From assembly GCA_001179505.1 (NCBI GenBank), contig CDMY01000571.1:1-37075 (forward strand): a DNA stretch of 37,075 bases, read 5' to 3'. Both the position numbers and the translations under genes were made by a program. Origin of the DNA: Vitrella brassicaformis. Taxonomy: Eukaryota > Sar > Vitrellaceae. Under the pieces are notes generated by a model. It made no database searches and was not told the DNA's origin. It saw only the letters and a program-made list of their open reading frames with translations. This document shows, one piece after another, positions 1 to 10,095 of the stretch. Each line of letters opens with the position of its first letter. Position 1 is the first letter of the stretch.

Positions 1-187
1 ATTTCGGCGCCCTGGATTGCCTGCTCGAGCATCAGCAGGTATGAGCACGACGTGCACTCGACGCGTCTGCACTCACCCACCCATCCGGCCATCCAGCGAG
101 ACGAAGCAGCACGGTAATGCGTGGAGTGCAGAGCGTCAGTCATTCGTGTCTCTGATCGTCTGTCTGTCTGTCTGTCTGGCCATTTAT
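1..187. other. Left edge, no gene seen
   Basis: 187 bases downstream of the small secreted gene. It has a (TCTG)n run near 159-178. An AATAAA string overlaps the region just past the TAA of that gene. Nothing else is supportable. Confidence 0.5.
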
Positions 188-516
188 TTACCCGAATCCG
201 TATGCGAGCCATCCGCAGCCAATCGACGGGTCGTCGCAGTCGCAGTCCTGGCAGAACGAGTAGTCAGTCACCAGCCTCCCGTGAGACTCTTCATCAAACG
301 CTTCACAACACACACACACGAGACACAGACACACACCTGATGGATGGATGATGCCTGTCTGTCTGTCCGAGTGTGTGCGTTCTCACCGTTGGTGCAGCAG
401 GAGGGCGTGGCGGCACAGCAGCGCTTGCACACCTCCGGCGAGCAGCCAGCGTTGCACACCGACACACACATCGTCACGGCAATCAACACCGACACAAGGA
501 CTGGTGTCGTCATCAT
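188..516 (-). CDS. Small secreted cysteine-rich protein, two exons
   Basis: I do not recognise the family. Exon 1 is 516-387 and exon 2 is 300-188, giving 80 residues. The 86-nt intron has GTGAGA at its 5' end and an AAG acceptor. Joining the phase-1 exons opens a clean frame to a TAA stop. Residues 1-23 form a classic signal peptide: a short start, a hydrophobic core (VLVSVLIAV) and a small residue before GC. The mature part has cysteines at about 25, 30, 33, 34, 40 and 41, and after the junction a second cluster, CQDCDCDD, then one more Cys before an aromatic tail. The intron falls between the two clusters. The start is the first ATG of a tandem ATGATG. The protein is probably secreted or enters the endomembrane system, with disulfide bonds. 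No function can be inferred. The intron size matches its neighbours, which supports a real gene, but no homologue is known to me. Confidence 0.45.
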
Positions 517-929
517 CGTGCTTGCTCGACTGGGTCAGATGATGTGAAACACAGCACTCGATCAGCCGATGCTTGATTTGTCGATCTTTGTGTGTCGCTG
601 TCTGTCTGTCTGTCTGTCTGTACACACATGTATGTACACGTGCAGTCACTCGCTCAGACTAGATCCGAATGGACGAGTCTCACTAATATATTGACTCGAC
701 TCGCTATGGAGATGGAGGCCGTGCGTCGAGAGATGGAAGGATGGCTGCATGCATGTGCTGTCAACAAAGCGATTGATGAGGGTCCGTGCATGTGTGATTG
801 CCAGTGTGTGTATGAGGGGATGGATGGAACATCGAGCGAATGCACTCATCGAAAGTGTGCACACGGTGATTGATCGTCAATCAAACACAAACCCGGACAC
901 ACGGAAAATCCGTCATTGAGCTCGCTCAC
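517..929. other. Spacer between TerC 3' end and small secreted gene
   Basis: This is 413 bases with no supportable gene. It should hold the TerC 3' UTR and the promoter of the small minus-strand gene. I see a (TCTG)n run near 599-620 and scattered CACACA/TGTG tracts. Open frames here are short, overlap one another and are built from the repeats. Confidence 0.5.
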
Positions 930-3321
930 TCAGCGCCTCCCTTCATTATCGACACGAAGCCCTCTGCGTGGCACAGGCTGGTCTCCTGCGCCACCTTCGT
1001 GAGGGGCCCCTGCTTGTGTCACATCTTGTGTCACTTGGGAAGCTTCATTCACAACCTTGACCACCCCACCGCCACCCTCAATCGACGCCGATACCTCCTC
1101 ATCCTTGCCACCCCTCTGCTCCTCTCCGTTGCTGTCGCTCGGCAGCCAGAGGCTCAGCCCCACGCCGCTCCCCAGCAGCGACGTTACCACAGCCAGCTCA
1201 GCTGCGGTAGGGATTTTGAAGCCACCGAAGTCGAGGCATATCTTCCCTCCGATGAACCCCAGCACCAGACCGATGGCCGGCTCCAGGTACTGCAGCGACG
1301 CCAGACCCTCAGCCAGCAAAAAGTACAGCGAACGGAGGCCCAGGATGGCGAACAGGTTCGAGCTGTATGACACGAGCACGTCCTGACATACACACACACA
1401 CACACAGGGAGGGAGGGAGGGAGGGAGACGACAGGTGACACACACAGCGGATCCATTTGCGCGTTTGTAGCGATTCATTCGTTGCTACCTGTGTGATTCC
1501 CAGGACTGCGGGCACTGAGTCCGTGGCGAAGACGATGTCCGACAGCTCGATCACACACAAAGTGAGGAACAGCGGCGTGGCCACAGTCTTCAGCACCATG
1601 TTGCCCGTCGATGGATCTTTCTCCTGTCAGTGACACAACACAACACAACACTGCGCACACACCGACCAGCTTCGTGGGATCGGGTCTCACCTCGATCTCA
1701 GTGAAGAACTTCTCGCCGTCGTAATGGTCGCTAAAGCTCATGAACCGCTTGACGAACTTGACAATCTGCACACACACGCACAAGCAGATGAATGGAATTC
1801 CCACATGTGTGTCGTGTGGTGGGTGCGAGCATCACCTGGTTGTCAGCGAGGTCCTCGTTGTCGTCCTCGTCCTTCTCACCGACGCCGAAGTAAGGCAAGA
1901 GCGTCTGGACACGCACACAGTCACAGATGTTGCCGTCATCGGCGTCAGCTCGCCGGCTCGCTGGCTGGCTGCCTATAGCTGCCTGGCTGGCTGGCACGCT
2001 CACTGAAGCGCTATTCCACAGCAGGACAGCGGCAAACACCAGGAACAGCGGCCTGAACCTTTCCAGGAGCTCAGTGCCGACAAACAGAAAAGTAAACCTG
2101 TACACGACACAAACACAACACAAACACAACGGACAGATATATGCGTCCAAATCGACCGGCTGCGGTACATGTGTACCTCAGGACAGCTGCGGTTAGAAAC
2201 CCCCAGTTCAGCACTCTCGGTTGACTCGACAGGGGCACCTTGAAGTAACTGACGACACACATGGATGAGACCGACGGGACGCATTCGCCAGGTTGCGTGT
2301 CACGTCACTGACTTGAAGATGATGAGAAAGACAAAGAGATTATCCACAGACAGGCTGCATTCGGACACGCAACGCAACGTCCATCACACACCGGCACACA
2401 GGCAGAGTAGTGTGGTGTGGCGGAGAGATGGACATACGGCCGAACATACACACCTGTACTCAGTAAGGTAGGCAGCAAAGAACTCGAGACCAGCTTCCGG
2501 AGATTTGAACACAAAGACGCCTACATGACCGAACCAGACAGACCCACAGTCACACATAACGGCAGGAAAGATGATGGAAAGCGCCGCTCTACCTGCGCCG
2601 AAGAGGACTGCAGCCAGCACGTAGAGCGACAGGTTGCGGACAGCTGCCTGTATCTCGCCTGCATCGGCTTCCCCAGCCACCAAGGTGCTTCCAGGAACGT
2701 TGCCTGCGACGAGCGAGAGGCAGCAAACCGCAAGTGAGAAGAGCACAGTGACAGCTCTGCAGGCAACACGCACACGCACCTCTCCCGTACGACTGTACAA
2801 GCGCCTCAAGCTCCTGAGTAATGAATGACACACAAAACATACACGAACGAAAGGCATGACGCCGAGCAATCCGCCGTGACTGTTGCGTCCTCGGTGCTCA
2901 CCTCAGATTCCCCGCTGCGCTTGGTCTCCACTTGACTCGCAGGAGCGGCAGCTGGGCTGTGCTCCCTTGGCTCCATTGGTTGAGCGTTGACCTTCCTCTG
3001 CGCCCCCTCGTCGGAGGGCGACGCTGACATTGTCAGCCGCAGAGGACCCCTTCCCCTCCATCTGCTTTGCAGATCCATTGCATCGCCCGAGGGCGCCATC
3101 GGTCTCGGTATTCTTGAGAGCCGTGGAGGCCTCGACAGCGACGTGACAGCATGTCCTGAACGTAGAACGGAGTTGACGAACGATGCACCAGAAGGCATTT
3201 GACGCGGGAGAGCAGCTCCTTCTGCCCTCAATAACACGCCATCGTCTGCCCTTGCTCCTCTGCTCGACATCCACCCAGTGCAAACGACGAGGGACAGACC
3301 GACCCATCCTTGTCCAGCCAT
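930..3321 (-). CDS. TerC-family integral membrane protein, probably plastid (thylakoid)
   Basis: There are eleven exons: 3321-2902, 2813-2780, 2703-2593, 2520-2454, 2354-2313, 2248-2177, 2097-2004, 1904-1836, 1765-1691, 1623-1489 and 1382-930, giving 523 residues. All junctions keep phase. The family signature is clear: FKSPEAGLEFFAAYLTEYS, then SVDNLFVF, DHYDGEKFFTE, CVIELSDIVFATDS and SNLFAILGLRSLYFLLAEG. The acidic SVDN and FATDS motifs lie in the membrane segments typical of TerC. Bacterial members are linked to metal-ion (Mn2+) export or tellurite resistance. The plant homologue is a thylakoid protein needed for thylakoid biogenesis. Residues 1-140 precede the domain; a hydrophobic stretch near residues 6-18 and a basic, Ser/Pro-rich part could be a bipartite plastid leader, though this is weaker than in the neighbour. 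The last about 65 residues are a polar tail. The gene is divergent from the Omp85 gene, with 308 bp between starts. Confidence 0.9.
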
Positions 3322-3629
3322 CGCAGCTGTCGAAAAATCGTCGAATGCCCAAGATCAACAGCAATGACGCATCCTCCAGGGCAGGGTCCGCAAAAAGCGC
3401 GTATTGCCGGAAGGACACGGGCGACCACCTACCTGCAGTGCGAGCTCAGCCGACAATGGATCGCAAGCTGAAGCTTGCGTGGCAAGGATTGGAGCAGTAT
3501 CGCAAGGAGTAGAGCCCAGATCTCTGTGTCATGAGTTGTCAGGCACGGATTCAGGCACGTTTGTTTCTCATTCGTCAGACTTCTGACCATGGAATGAGCA
3601 GCCCATGGTGAGCAGCCTAGTGAGCAGGC
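3322..3629. promoter_or_regulatory. Shared divergent promoter region of TerC and Omp85 genes
   Basis: The 308 bases between the two start codons must carry both promoters and 5' UTRs. Near the Omp85 side I see a TCAGGCACG direct repeat (3539-3547, 3551-3559), a perfect inverted repeat GTCAGA-CT-TCTGAC (3574-3587), two CCATGG boxes (3587-3592, 3603-3608) and three TGAGCAG copies (3595-3601, 3609-3615, 3621-3627). The ATGs inside the CCATGG boxes open a two-codon frame (3589) and an 18-codon frame (3605) that overlaps the Omp85 start out of frame. Whether these are transcribed is unknown. No TATA box is evident. Confidence 0.45.
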
Positions 3630-6562
3630 ATGCGCTCGGCCACCATTATGGGATCTGAACGGAGGAATGCTCTCATCGGCCTGGCGGTGCTCTCGTCCCA
3701 CATCTTCGCCGTGGCCTTCCGCGTCCCTCTGCAGCGGCACCGGCTCTGCAGCCTCGCGAGACCAAGAGCTCTTGGTCTTCCGAGAGCCATCTCGCAAGAC
3801 CAAGACCTCGGATTGTCCCGCGTCAGCCAACCTCCGCTTCCGCCAGGCGGCGAGAGCCACGACGCCAGCTACTCATCCACGCCGCCGTTCCTCCCGGTGG
3901 CTGCTGCTGTCAACCGGACGATTGGTTATGATGCAGACGACGAGGATTACGAGATTGTGTACACTCGAGAGTCGGCAGGGGAGCCGCTGTCTGTCGATGA
4001 TGTCGTCCTTGTGGACGTGCTTGACCAGAAGATGGAGCCACTGGAGCTCCTGAGCGGCAGGGAGCTGAGGCAAGCCCGCCAAGATGCAGGCCTGAAGCGC
4101 CACCGCCCTGTGCTGCAAGGCATGCTTAAGCGAAGGAAGTCGCTGAGGAGCCTCTTCGCTTCAAGCCCTCGTCGATTCGTCGTTCGGCTGCTAAAGGGAC
4201 GTCTGCCGCCGCCAGACCACCTTGCCGAACGCTCTTACTCCTTGATGGCCGATGCAGATGACCCTGCTCTACTCAGGTGCGTGCTGTCCCTCCAGGAGGC
4301 TTTACAGCGTCACGGCTATGCGGTGTATCCCCTTCGGCTGGAGCATGCCATCATCACGCCCAACGAGAAGGGCCGCATCCGCGAGTGGTGGTCCAGGTGT
4401 GTCAGCAGCCGCAGAGGGCAGGGGGGCAAGGCTGAGTCAGAGTCACGATACGGCTGCAGGATCGCCATCCCCTGTCAGGTCTACCGCTCTGCCGACCCAC
4501 CCTTGAGGCTTGTTCATGAAGCGATCCCGCGTGCGTCAAACACAGGCCCTCCTGCTGCGCCGCGAGCGTTCAGGACGAAGGCAGACTCCCTGACCAACGT
4601 CATCGGTTTGCAGCCCGGCAAGCCCTTCCGTGTCGTGAGAGGCAGGTGGCGCAGCATCGACAAGTCGGGCATCTTCGAGCCCCTCAGCAACACGTCCCTC
4701 GCGGCCGTAGCGCTCAACCAAACCGGCAGCCCTGTGCCCAACATCCAGCTGCTGCTGAGGGCAGCTGAGCGACCCAGTCGGTCTATAGAGCCCGGCATCT
4801 CGTTTACTGTGGACAATCTCAAGGACGACTGGCTGGGGGAGGTGTCATTCAAAGATCGTAACTTCCTGGGGCGTGGCAAGGAGGTGGGGGTAGACATCCG
4901 GCGGTCTCCGCGACTGCTGAAGCAGCGGCCAAGTCAGGAGGAAGATCGCAGCGGCACTGGCGACGAGAGTGAGGGGACTGGTGGACAGGCGGCAGGGGGC
5001 GGGCCGTCGATCTTCTCGGTCAATCTGCGCTTCCTAGACAATGTTTTCTCATTTGCTGATGGCCGCGGCTTCAAAGGCAATGCCTACGTCCAGCTCGATG
5101 GCTCGGTGGCCGAGTCATCTGGAGACAAGAAGAGCCAGGAGCAGGCCTCTGCGCTGATTGGCGGCAATCTTGAGTGGCTCACAGGTCCGAAGCGATGGGG
5201 ACAGACGGTGCTAGGGCTGGAGCTGCAGCAGAGGCGGCGCATCTGCGAGTCGGGTGGGATACAGGCGCCGAAACCATGTGCCTCGCAACCGCATTCCAGC
5301 GATTTCGTAGCCATGCTGCGTGAGAAGTTCGGGAGCCGCATGACGACTGAGGCCAAGACCAGCCTCACCTACCTGACGCCACTGAAGGTAACCAGCCAGA
5401 AATGCCGTCACATGATATGCATCTGTGTGTCCCGTCTGCCTTTCAGGAGCTGGCTGCCGCCCTGCAGACGACAGGCCAAGCGAAGCTGTCGACTGCAGTC
5501 GGTCTCCACGACTACAGCCCGCCTCTCGGCCAGACGAGCTGCCAAGTTGACCATGACCGCCCTCTTCGAAGCTTCTTGAGGCTGGATCTCACCAGCACTG
5601 AGACCCTGCGGCTGGGGGCACTCTTGCCCCCTCGACAAGCTTCATCATCCCGCCCTCCCCCTCCCCCTCCCCCTCCCGCAAGCAACAACAGCTCGTGGCC
5701 TGTTGTGCTGCGCATGGGCATGGATCTATCCAAGACCATGGGTGTCTTCCGGCAGCAGGTTGGAGGCATCGTCGGGGTGGACCTGCCGGCAGCAGGGGAG
5801 CCCTCCGATGAACAGCTGTGTACCGACACTCAATCGTGGCCCTGCGTCACTCCGGGTCCGCTCCCTCCCTGGGAGCGCTTCTATCTGGGCGGCATCGGGT
5901 CGGTGAGGGGCCACGGCTACCACGCTCTCGGGCCCTTCCACGCGAGCGGGAGAGCCGTCGCGGAGGTGCGTGTGCCGACGACGATCGACGTGAAAGTCAA
6001 TCGGCCGCACGTCACCTTCCACCGAGATGCGATCCGCTTCGTGCGCAGGCGAATGGGCCGTCGCGATGATGCCGACGATGGGGGCGGTGCGGCAACGCCA
6101 GCTGGAACCCGTGAGAAGGGGGGCAACCCGCTTTTCGCAAAGAAGCTGTCACTCGACGTCTTTGCGCATGCCGATGCCGGAGTGGGGGTCGACTGGAGGG
6201 ATGGGTCGGCGGTGAGTGATACGTCTGTCACTGACCTGCTCGACGCGATTAGGCCAGGCCACGACAGCGGGACCACGTCTGCAGCCAAAGGGAAGCGCGC
6301 AATGACAGGTGTGGGGGTCGGTGTTGGCCTGCGGTGTCGCGGCGTGATGCTGTGCGCCTCTGTCAAGCTCCCGGTGGCAGCGAGTGGCGGCCGCAGCGGT
6401 GCTGACGAGGGTAGTGTGTCGATGAGCGTGGAGCCAGGGGGGCTGATAAGGCCTGCAAGGAGTGGGGTTGGTGGCGGCGGGGGCAAAGAGAGGCGGTCGG
6501 TGTTTGGGTCGCTCAAGTTCCATGTTGGGATGTCCCAGCAGGACGGGCTGGAGCCTCTGTGA
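3630..6562 (+). CDS. Omp85/Toc75/OEP80-type outer-membrane beta-barrel, plastid-targeted
   Basis: Two exons (3630-5387, 5447-6562) with a 59-nt phase-0 intron give 957 residues. The protein should sit in an outer plastid membrane and move or insert proteins. The N-terminus is a signal peptide (ALIGLAVLSSHIFAVA) followed at once by FRVPLQ; a Phe after the cleavage site marks complex red-type plastid leaders. A POTRA-like segment lies near residues 310-390 (QPGKPFRVVRGRWRSIDKSG). The barrel begins with PGISFTVDN and DRNFLGRGKEVGVDIR. Exon 2 has the Omp85 signature ERFYLGGIGSVRGHG near residue 728-742 (consensus LGGxxSVRG). Predicted loops are long and low in complexity, including a run of eight prolines near 5660. 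A second start at 3648 gives a more compact signal peptide and may be the true one. Toc75-like and OEP80-like assignments cannot be separated by eye. Confidence 0.85.
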
Positions 6563-6768
6563 GCTGGTTGGTGACCAGATAGACGGTGGCTGTTCATCAT
6601 TCCATCCGTCGTATGTAGATACGTGTTGTCTGTCTGCACGGTGGGTGGACCGATGGATGGAGGGATGAGAGGACACATCTTCATTCATTTGGAAAGGTGT
6701 GTTCACTTACTGACTGAAGGTCGGCGACTTGAGAGTGCGATAGTACGCAATGCAACAACGCATATGGA

Positions 6769-6820
6769 CATCCATCCATCCATCCATCCATCAGTCAGTG
6801 CTGTCTGTCTGTCTGTCTGG
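6769..6820 (+). repeat. (CATC)n and (TCTG)n microsatellites
   Basis: Six tandem CATC units at 6769-6792 are followed by about five TCTG units at 6801-6820, 200 bases past the Omp85 stop. The same two units recur in many introns of this window. Confidence 0.7.
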
Positions 6821-8140
6821 CCAGGCCATGCCTTGCCATCCAGCTATCGATAATTAAATCGATCGCCACACCACATCAGTCACGTCACACCATATCTCAT
6901 GTCATGTCATTTCGACACACACTCACTCCAAATAGCACGCGCAGGTAGGTAGGTAGGTGGTAGAAGGAGAGACACACCCACCACCAGGCCCACAACTCAT
7001 CATCTGAAATGCCTGCCTCTCTGTCTGTGTCCTTATCTGCTTCCTTGCGTCAATCAGAGCCTCCCTGCCTGCCTGCATGCCTCGTAGTATGGCGAATTGC
7101 CCGCTCGCTCACTCACCCCTCCACCAAACCACTCAGTCTTTCATTCATTGATTCATTTGGAAGACCCGACACGACCAAATCACCCCCTCCCCTCCCCTCC
7201 CTGGACTGACATACTGACGTACTGCGCAAGACCGACAAACGAACCAATAGAGTGTGTGTGTGTGTGTGTGGCGAGCGAACCAATAAGGTATATGGGTGTG
7301 TGAGTGCGAATGGGGAGACGAAGGGCATCTGGTTCCTCTCTCTCTCCTTCCGTCTCGCTCGCTCTCTGTCTGTCTGTCTTGTCTGTCCGGCCCGATGGGC
7401 TCCTCTGCTCCCTCCTTGGCCCAGGCCGCCAACGCCCCGCCCCCACTCATGTCATGCCCGCGAACACGCGGTAACTAGTATATACTTGACACACTCGCAC
7501 GCACACGCACACGCACGCGACACACGCCATGCAATCGATCAGATACAACACAACACGCATACAGAAACAAACGTGCTCCTCTCACTCCACTCCCCGCCGC
7601 CCGCTCCATCCATCCAGCCATTCTGTGCACACCACGTCATCGCAGGCAGGTCAGCTGAGAGCGGGACACTTACTGCACTGACCGAATCGATCATATCCTC
7701 CACACGAAAAAAGCACACAGACAGACGTACGCAGCCTACATCCATCCATCCATTTGTTTGTTTGGTAGGTATACCCCTCATTGATTTCATTGGCACGCAC
7801 CACAACCCCCCACCACCCCGTCCCGCCCCTTTGGCCCCCAGATGGATGGATGGATGCATCAGCAGCCATCGTCAGCAGCAGCACCCCACCAGCACCAGCA
7901 CCGCCAGCCGACCAAAATCACTACAGCAGCAGCGAGGCGAGGCAGAAGGAAGACACACACACACACACACGGGCAGGCAGGCACGGAGGCAGGCGGGCGG
8001 GCCAGCAGCTGTCTGTCAATCGACGAACGAACCAAGAGCCCTGAGGGGGAGCGACGAATTATCCTTTTCTCTCTGTGTGTGTTAGGAACTAGCGGGCCAA
8101 AATTGCTTGACGCATAGTTAGTAGTAGTCGCTTGCTGGCA

Positions 8141-8182
8141 GGGAGGGAGGGAGGGAGGGGGAGGGAGAAGGAGGGAGGGGGC
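8141..8182 (+). repeat. G-rich (GGGA)n tract
   Basis: About 40 bases of GGGAGGGAGGG type contain well over four runs of three or more guanines on the plus strand, so a G-quadruplex is possible. The tract lies mid-spacer between convergent genes. A similar tract is on the plus strand near 1408-1428, inside the last TerC intron, and another is near 26936-26955 in an intron of the coiled-coil gene. Confidence 0.6.
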
Positions 8183-8423
8183 GAGACACATCCATCCATC
8201 CAGCGCTGCAGGCGTGGCGCGACGTTGACAGAGCTACCGCCACACCACCCACTTCCCCCGCCCCCACACGTACTCATTCATGCACTCAATACTGTATAAA
8301 AAACACCGCAAGCCAAGCCACGGGCGTTTTAGCCCGCCTATCACCAACCAACCAACCAACCAACCAAAGAGAGAGAGTCACTCATGTGAGTGAGTGAGAG
8401 AGTCAGACCAGACCAGGGGCCTC

Positions 8424-8449
8424 ACCGACCGACCGACCGACCGACCGAC
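8424..8449 (+). repeat. (ACCG)n tetranucleotide repeat
   Basis: About six tandem copies of ACCG/GACC. The same unit recurs at 9847-9874 with about seven copies. A related (CCAA)n run sits just upstream at 8343-8367. These look like ordinary microsatellites. Confidence 0.7.
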
Positions 8450-9678
8450 AGACCAACCAACCAAGAGGCCTCCCTCCCGCCGCATTTATGCCCCTGCCGC
8501 CTCGCCTTGCCGCTGCATTGATTCGTCCATTCAATCCATCCTGCCTGCCATCCATCCATCAGTCAGGCCATAGTTAGTGCCAAAAATGTGGGCAGTGGTT
8601 AGATGAGGGCGTGTGTACGTATGGTGGTCAATTGTGCGTGCGGTGGGGCCTCTCGAGGCGTGCCACAGCCAGGCAGTCAGTCGGACGGCCGCACCGCACC
8701 CCACCCGTCCCATATATCCCATGCCATCCCCCCAAGCCATTCACTCACTCCACCACCGACCCGCCCCCCCACACACGTATAGAAAGAGAGAGAGCAGTGG
8801 CACGAAAGACAGAAGTAAGTAATCAGGGAGAGAGTAAGCAGCACCCACACACCATACACACACGGTACACCCACTCACCATCCGTCCCGTCACCCACCCG
8901 TCAGCCGTCCGCAAGCCGGCAGGCACCCCACCCACAGGAGGTGAGGCATGGCATCAGAGAGAGGGAACGCGGGCCTGTGCAAGGCAGACCCGCCTTAATT
9001 ATTAAAATGTGCCTCGAGCGGATCTGATCGCTCTCCTCGTCTCTGTCGCTTGGGTGTCCTTGTCTGTCTTGTCCATCATCGTATCATCGACCCTCTACAC
9101 ACATGACTGACACGACTGACTGACAGACACCCTTCGCACTCGAAGCACGTCCAACGACTACTTACTGACACCCACCACCCCACAGTCTGCCTGCCTGCCT
9201 GCCTGCCCGGCTCTCCTCTCCCCCTCCCAATGCACCCATAGACACACTTATATACTTCCGCCGCCCCGCCCCGCCCCACCCTGCCCCATCCGGCCCCACC
9301 ACACACACACTTGCCGAACTGCCATGCCGCCGCACCGATGCGCGTATGTAGGATAAAGAGAGAGACAAAGAGAAAGAGAGGCCGAGGGAGAGCATGGCAT
9401 GCAACTAGGGACAACCTTTTATCGGAGACAGTTTGGTCTCCTCTGTGTGCTGGCTGTCTAGTGCACGCAAACATACACACATACACACATACAGAAATAC
9501 ACACATGCACCGTACACACGCACAAGTAGGCAGGCAGGCGGGCCGGCAAACGAACAAGATATTCCACGCGCGGCCGCTCCGTTTGGTGCGTAGACTCGAC
9601 GCACTCGCTGCGATAGACGCAATCAATGTAGCTTAGCTGGCTGGAGTGATAGCATAAATGCCTGCCTGCATGCGATCG

Positions 9679-9724
9679 TATGTATGTATGTGTGTACGTA
9701 TGTGTGTGTATGTGTATATATGTA
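9679..9724 (+). repeat. Alternating purine-pyrimidine (TATG/TG)n tract
   Basis: About 45 bases of TATG, TGTG and TATA units with almost strict purine-pyrimidine alternation, a composition that can form Z-DNA. No gene overlaps it. Confidence 0.6.
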
Positions 9725-9846
9725 TCCATTTTATACAGACGTACGTGCAGGTGTATGTCAGTGGCTGGCTCGGCTGGCTGCTTGGCGGGGAGTGGGTGGG
9801 TGAGGTGACTGAGTGACTGAGTCAGTGGGGGGGTGAGAAAGCGGTT

Positions 9847-9874
9847 CGACCGACCGACCGACCGACCGACCGAC
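9847..9874 (+). repeat. (CGAC)n tetranucleotide repeat
   Basis: About seven tandem copies, the same unit as at 8424-8449. It is followed by (CAGA)/(CAGG) repeats to about 9903. Confidence 0.7.
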
Positions 9875-10095
9875 AGGCAGACAGACAGGCAGACAGGCAG
9901 ACGCACATGACATAAATGTATGTATGTCTGTCTGTACGTACGTATTTTGCATGCTAGACAGACAGACAGGCAGGCAGCTGGACTGGACGGATGATACACA
10001 CCCCTTACGTTAGCCACACCACACCACACACACACTCACACTCACACTCACACACACAGCACCACACCAACCAACCACAGCCCCCATTCATTTAC

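Larger units (their letters stand above)
6563..10095. other. Long convergent spacer, no supportable gene
   Basis: This 3.5-kb stretch lies between the 3' ends of the Omp85 gene and the lipid-bridge gene. I see no conserved protein segment and no tRNA or rRNA. It is dominated by short tandem repeats: (CATC)n 6769-6792, (TCTG)n 6801-6820, (GTAG)n 6945-6958, (TG)n 7253-7270, G-rich 8141-8182, (CCAA)n 8343-8367, (ACCG)n 8424-8449, (CTGC)n 9187-9207, (TATG)/(TG) 9679-9724 and (CGAC)n 9847-9874. A TATAAAA-like string is at 8293-8300, and small hairpins lie near 8320-8340 and 8967-8994. Long open frames here translate to repetitive Ser/His/Pro/Cys runs. Confidence 0.6.

Noticed and set aside
930-3321. 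TerC as a broken gene or bacterial insertion because its parts lie in different frames
   Set aside because: Every frame change coincides with a GT-AG intron and the joined parts follow the family sequence without gaps.
7252-8085. 277-codon open frame in the long spacer
   Set aside because: It translates into repeat-derived Ser/His/Thr/Cys runs, has no domain, and overlaps similar frames on the other strand.
8320-8340. Small hairpin (CGGGC-GTTTTA-GCCCG) as a structured RNA or terminator
   Set aside because: A 5-bp stem in a eukaryotic spacer is expected by chance; there is no promoter element or conserved RNA motif next to it.
8343-8449. CRISPR-like repeat array
   Set aside because: The units are 4-bp microsatellites without unique spacers.
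9076-10035. 319-codon minus-strand open frame
   Set aside because: It is built from TCTG, CGAC and TATG microsatellites (CLSVCLSV, GRSVGRS and similar), with no conserved segment.
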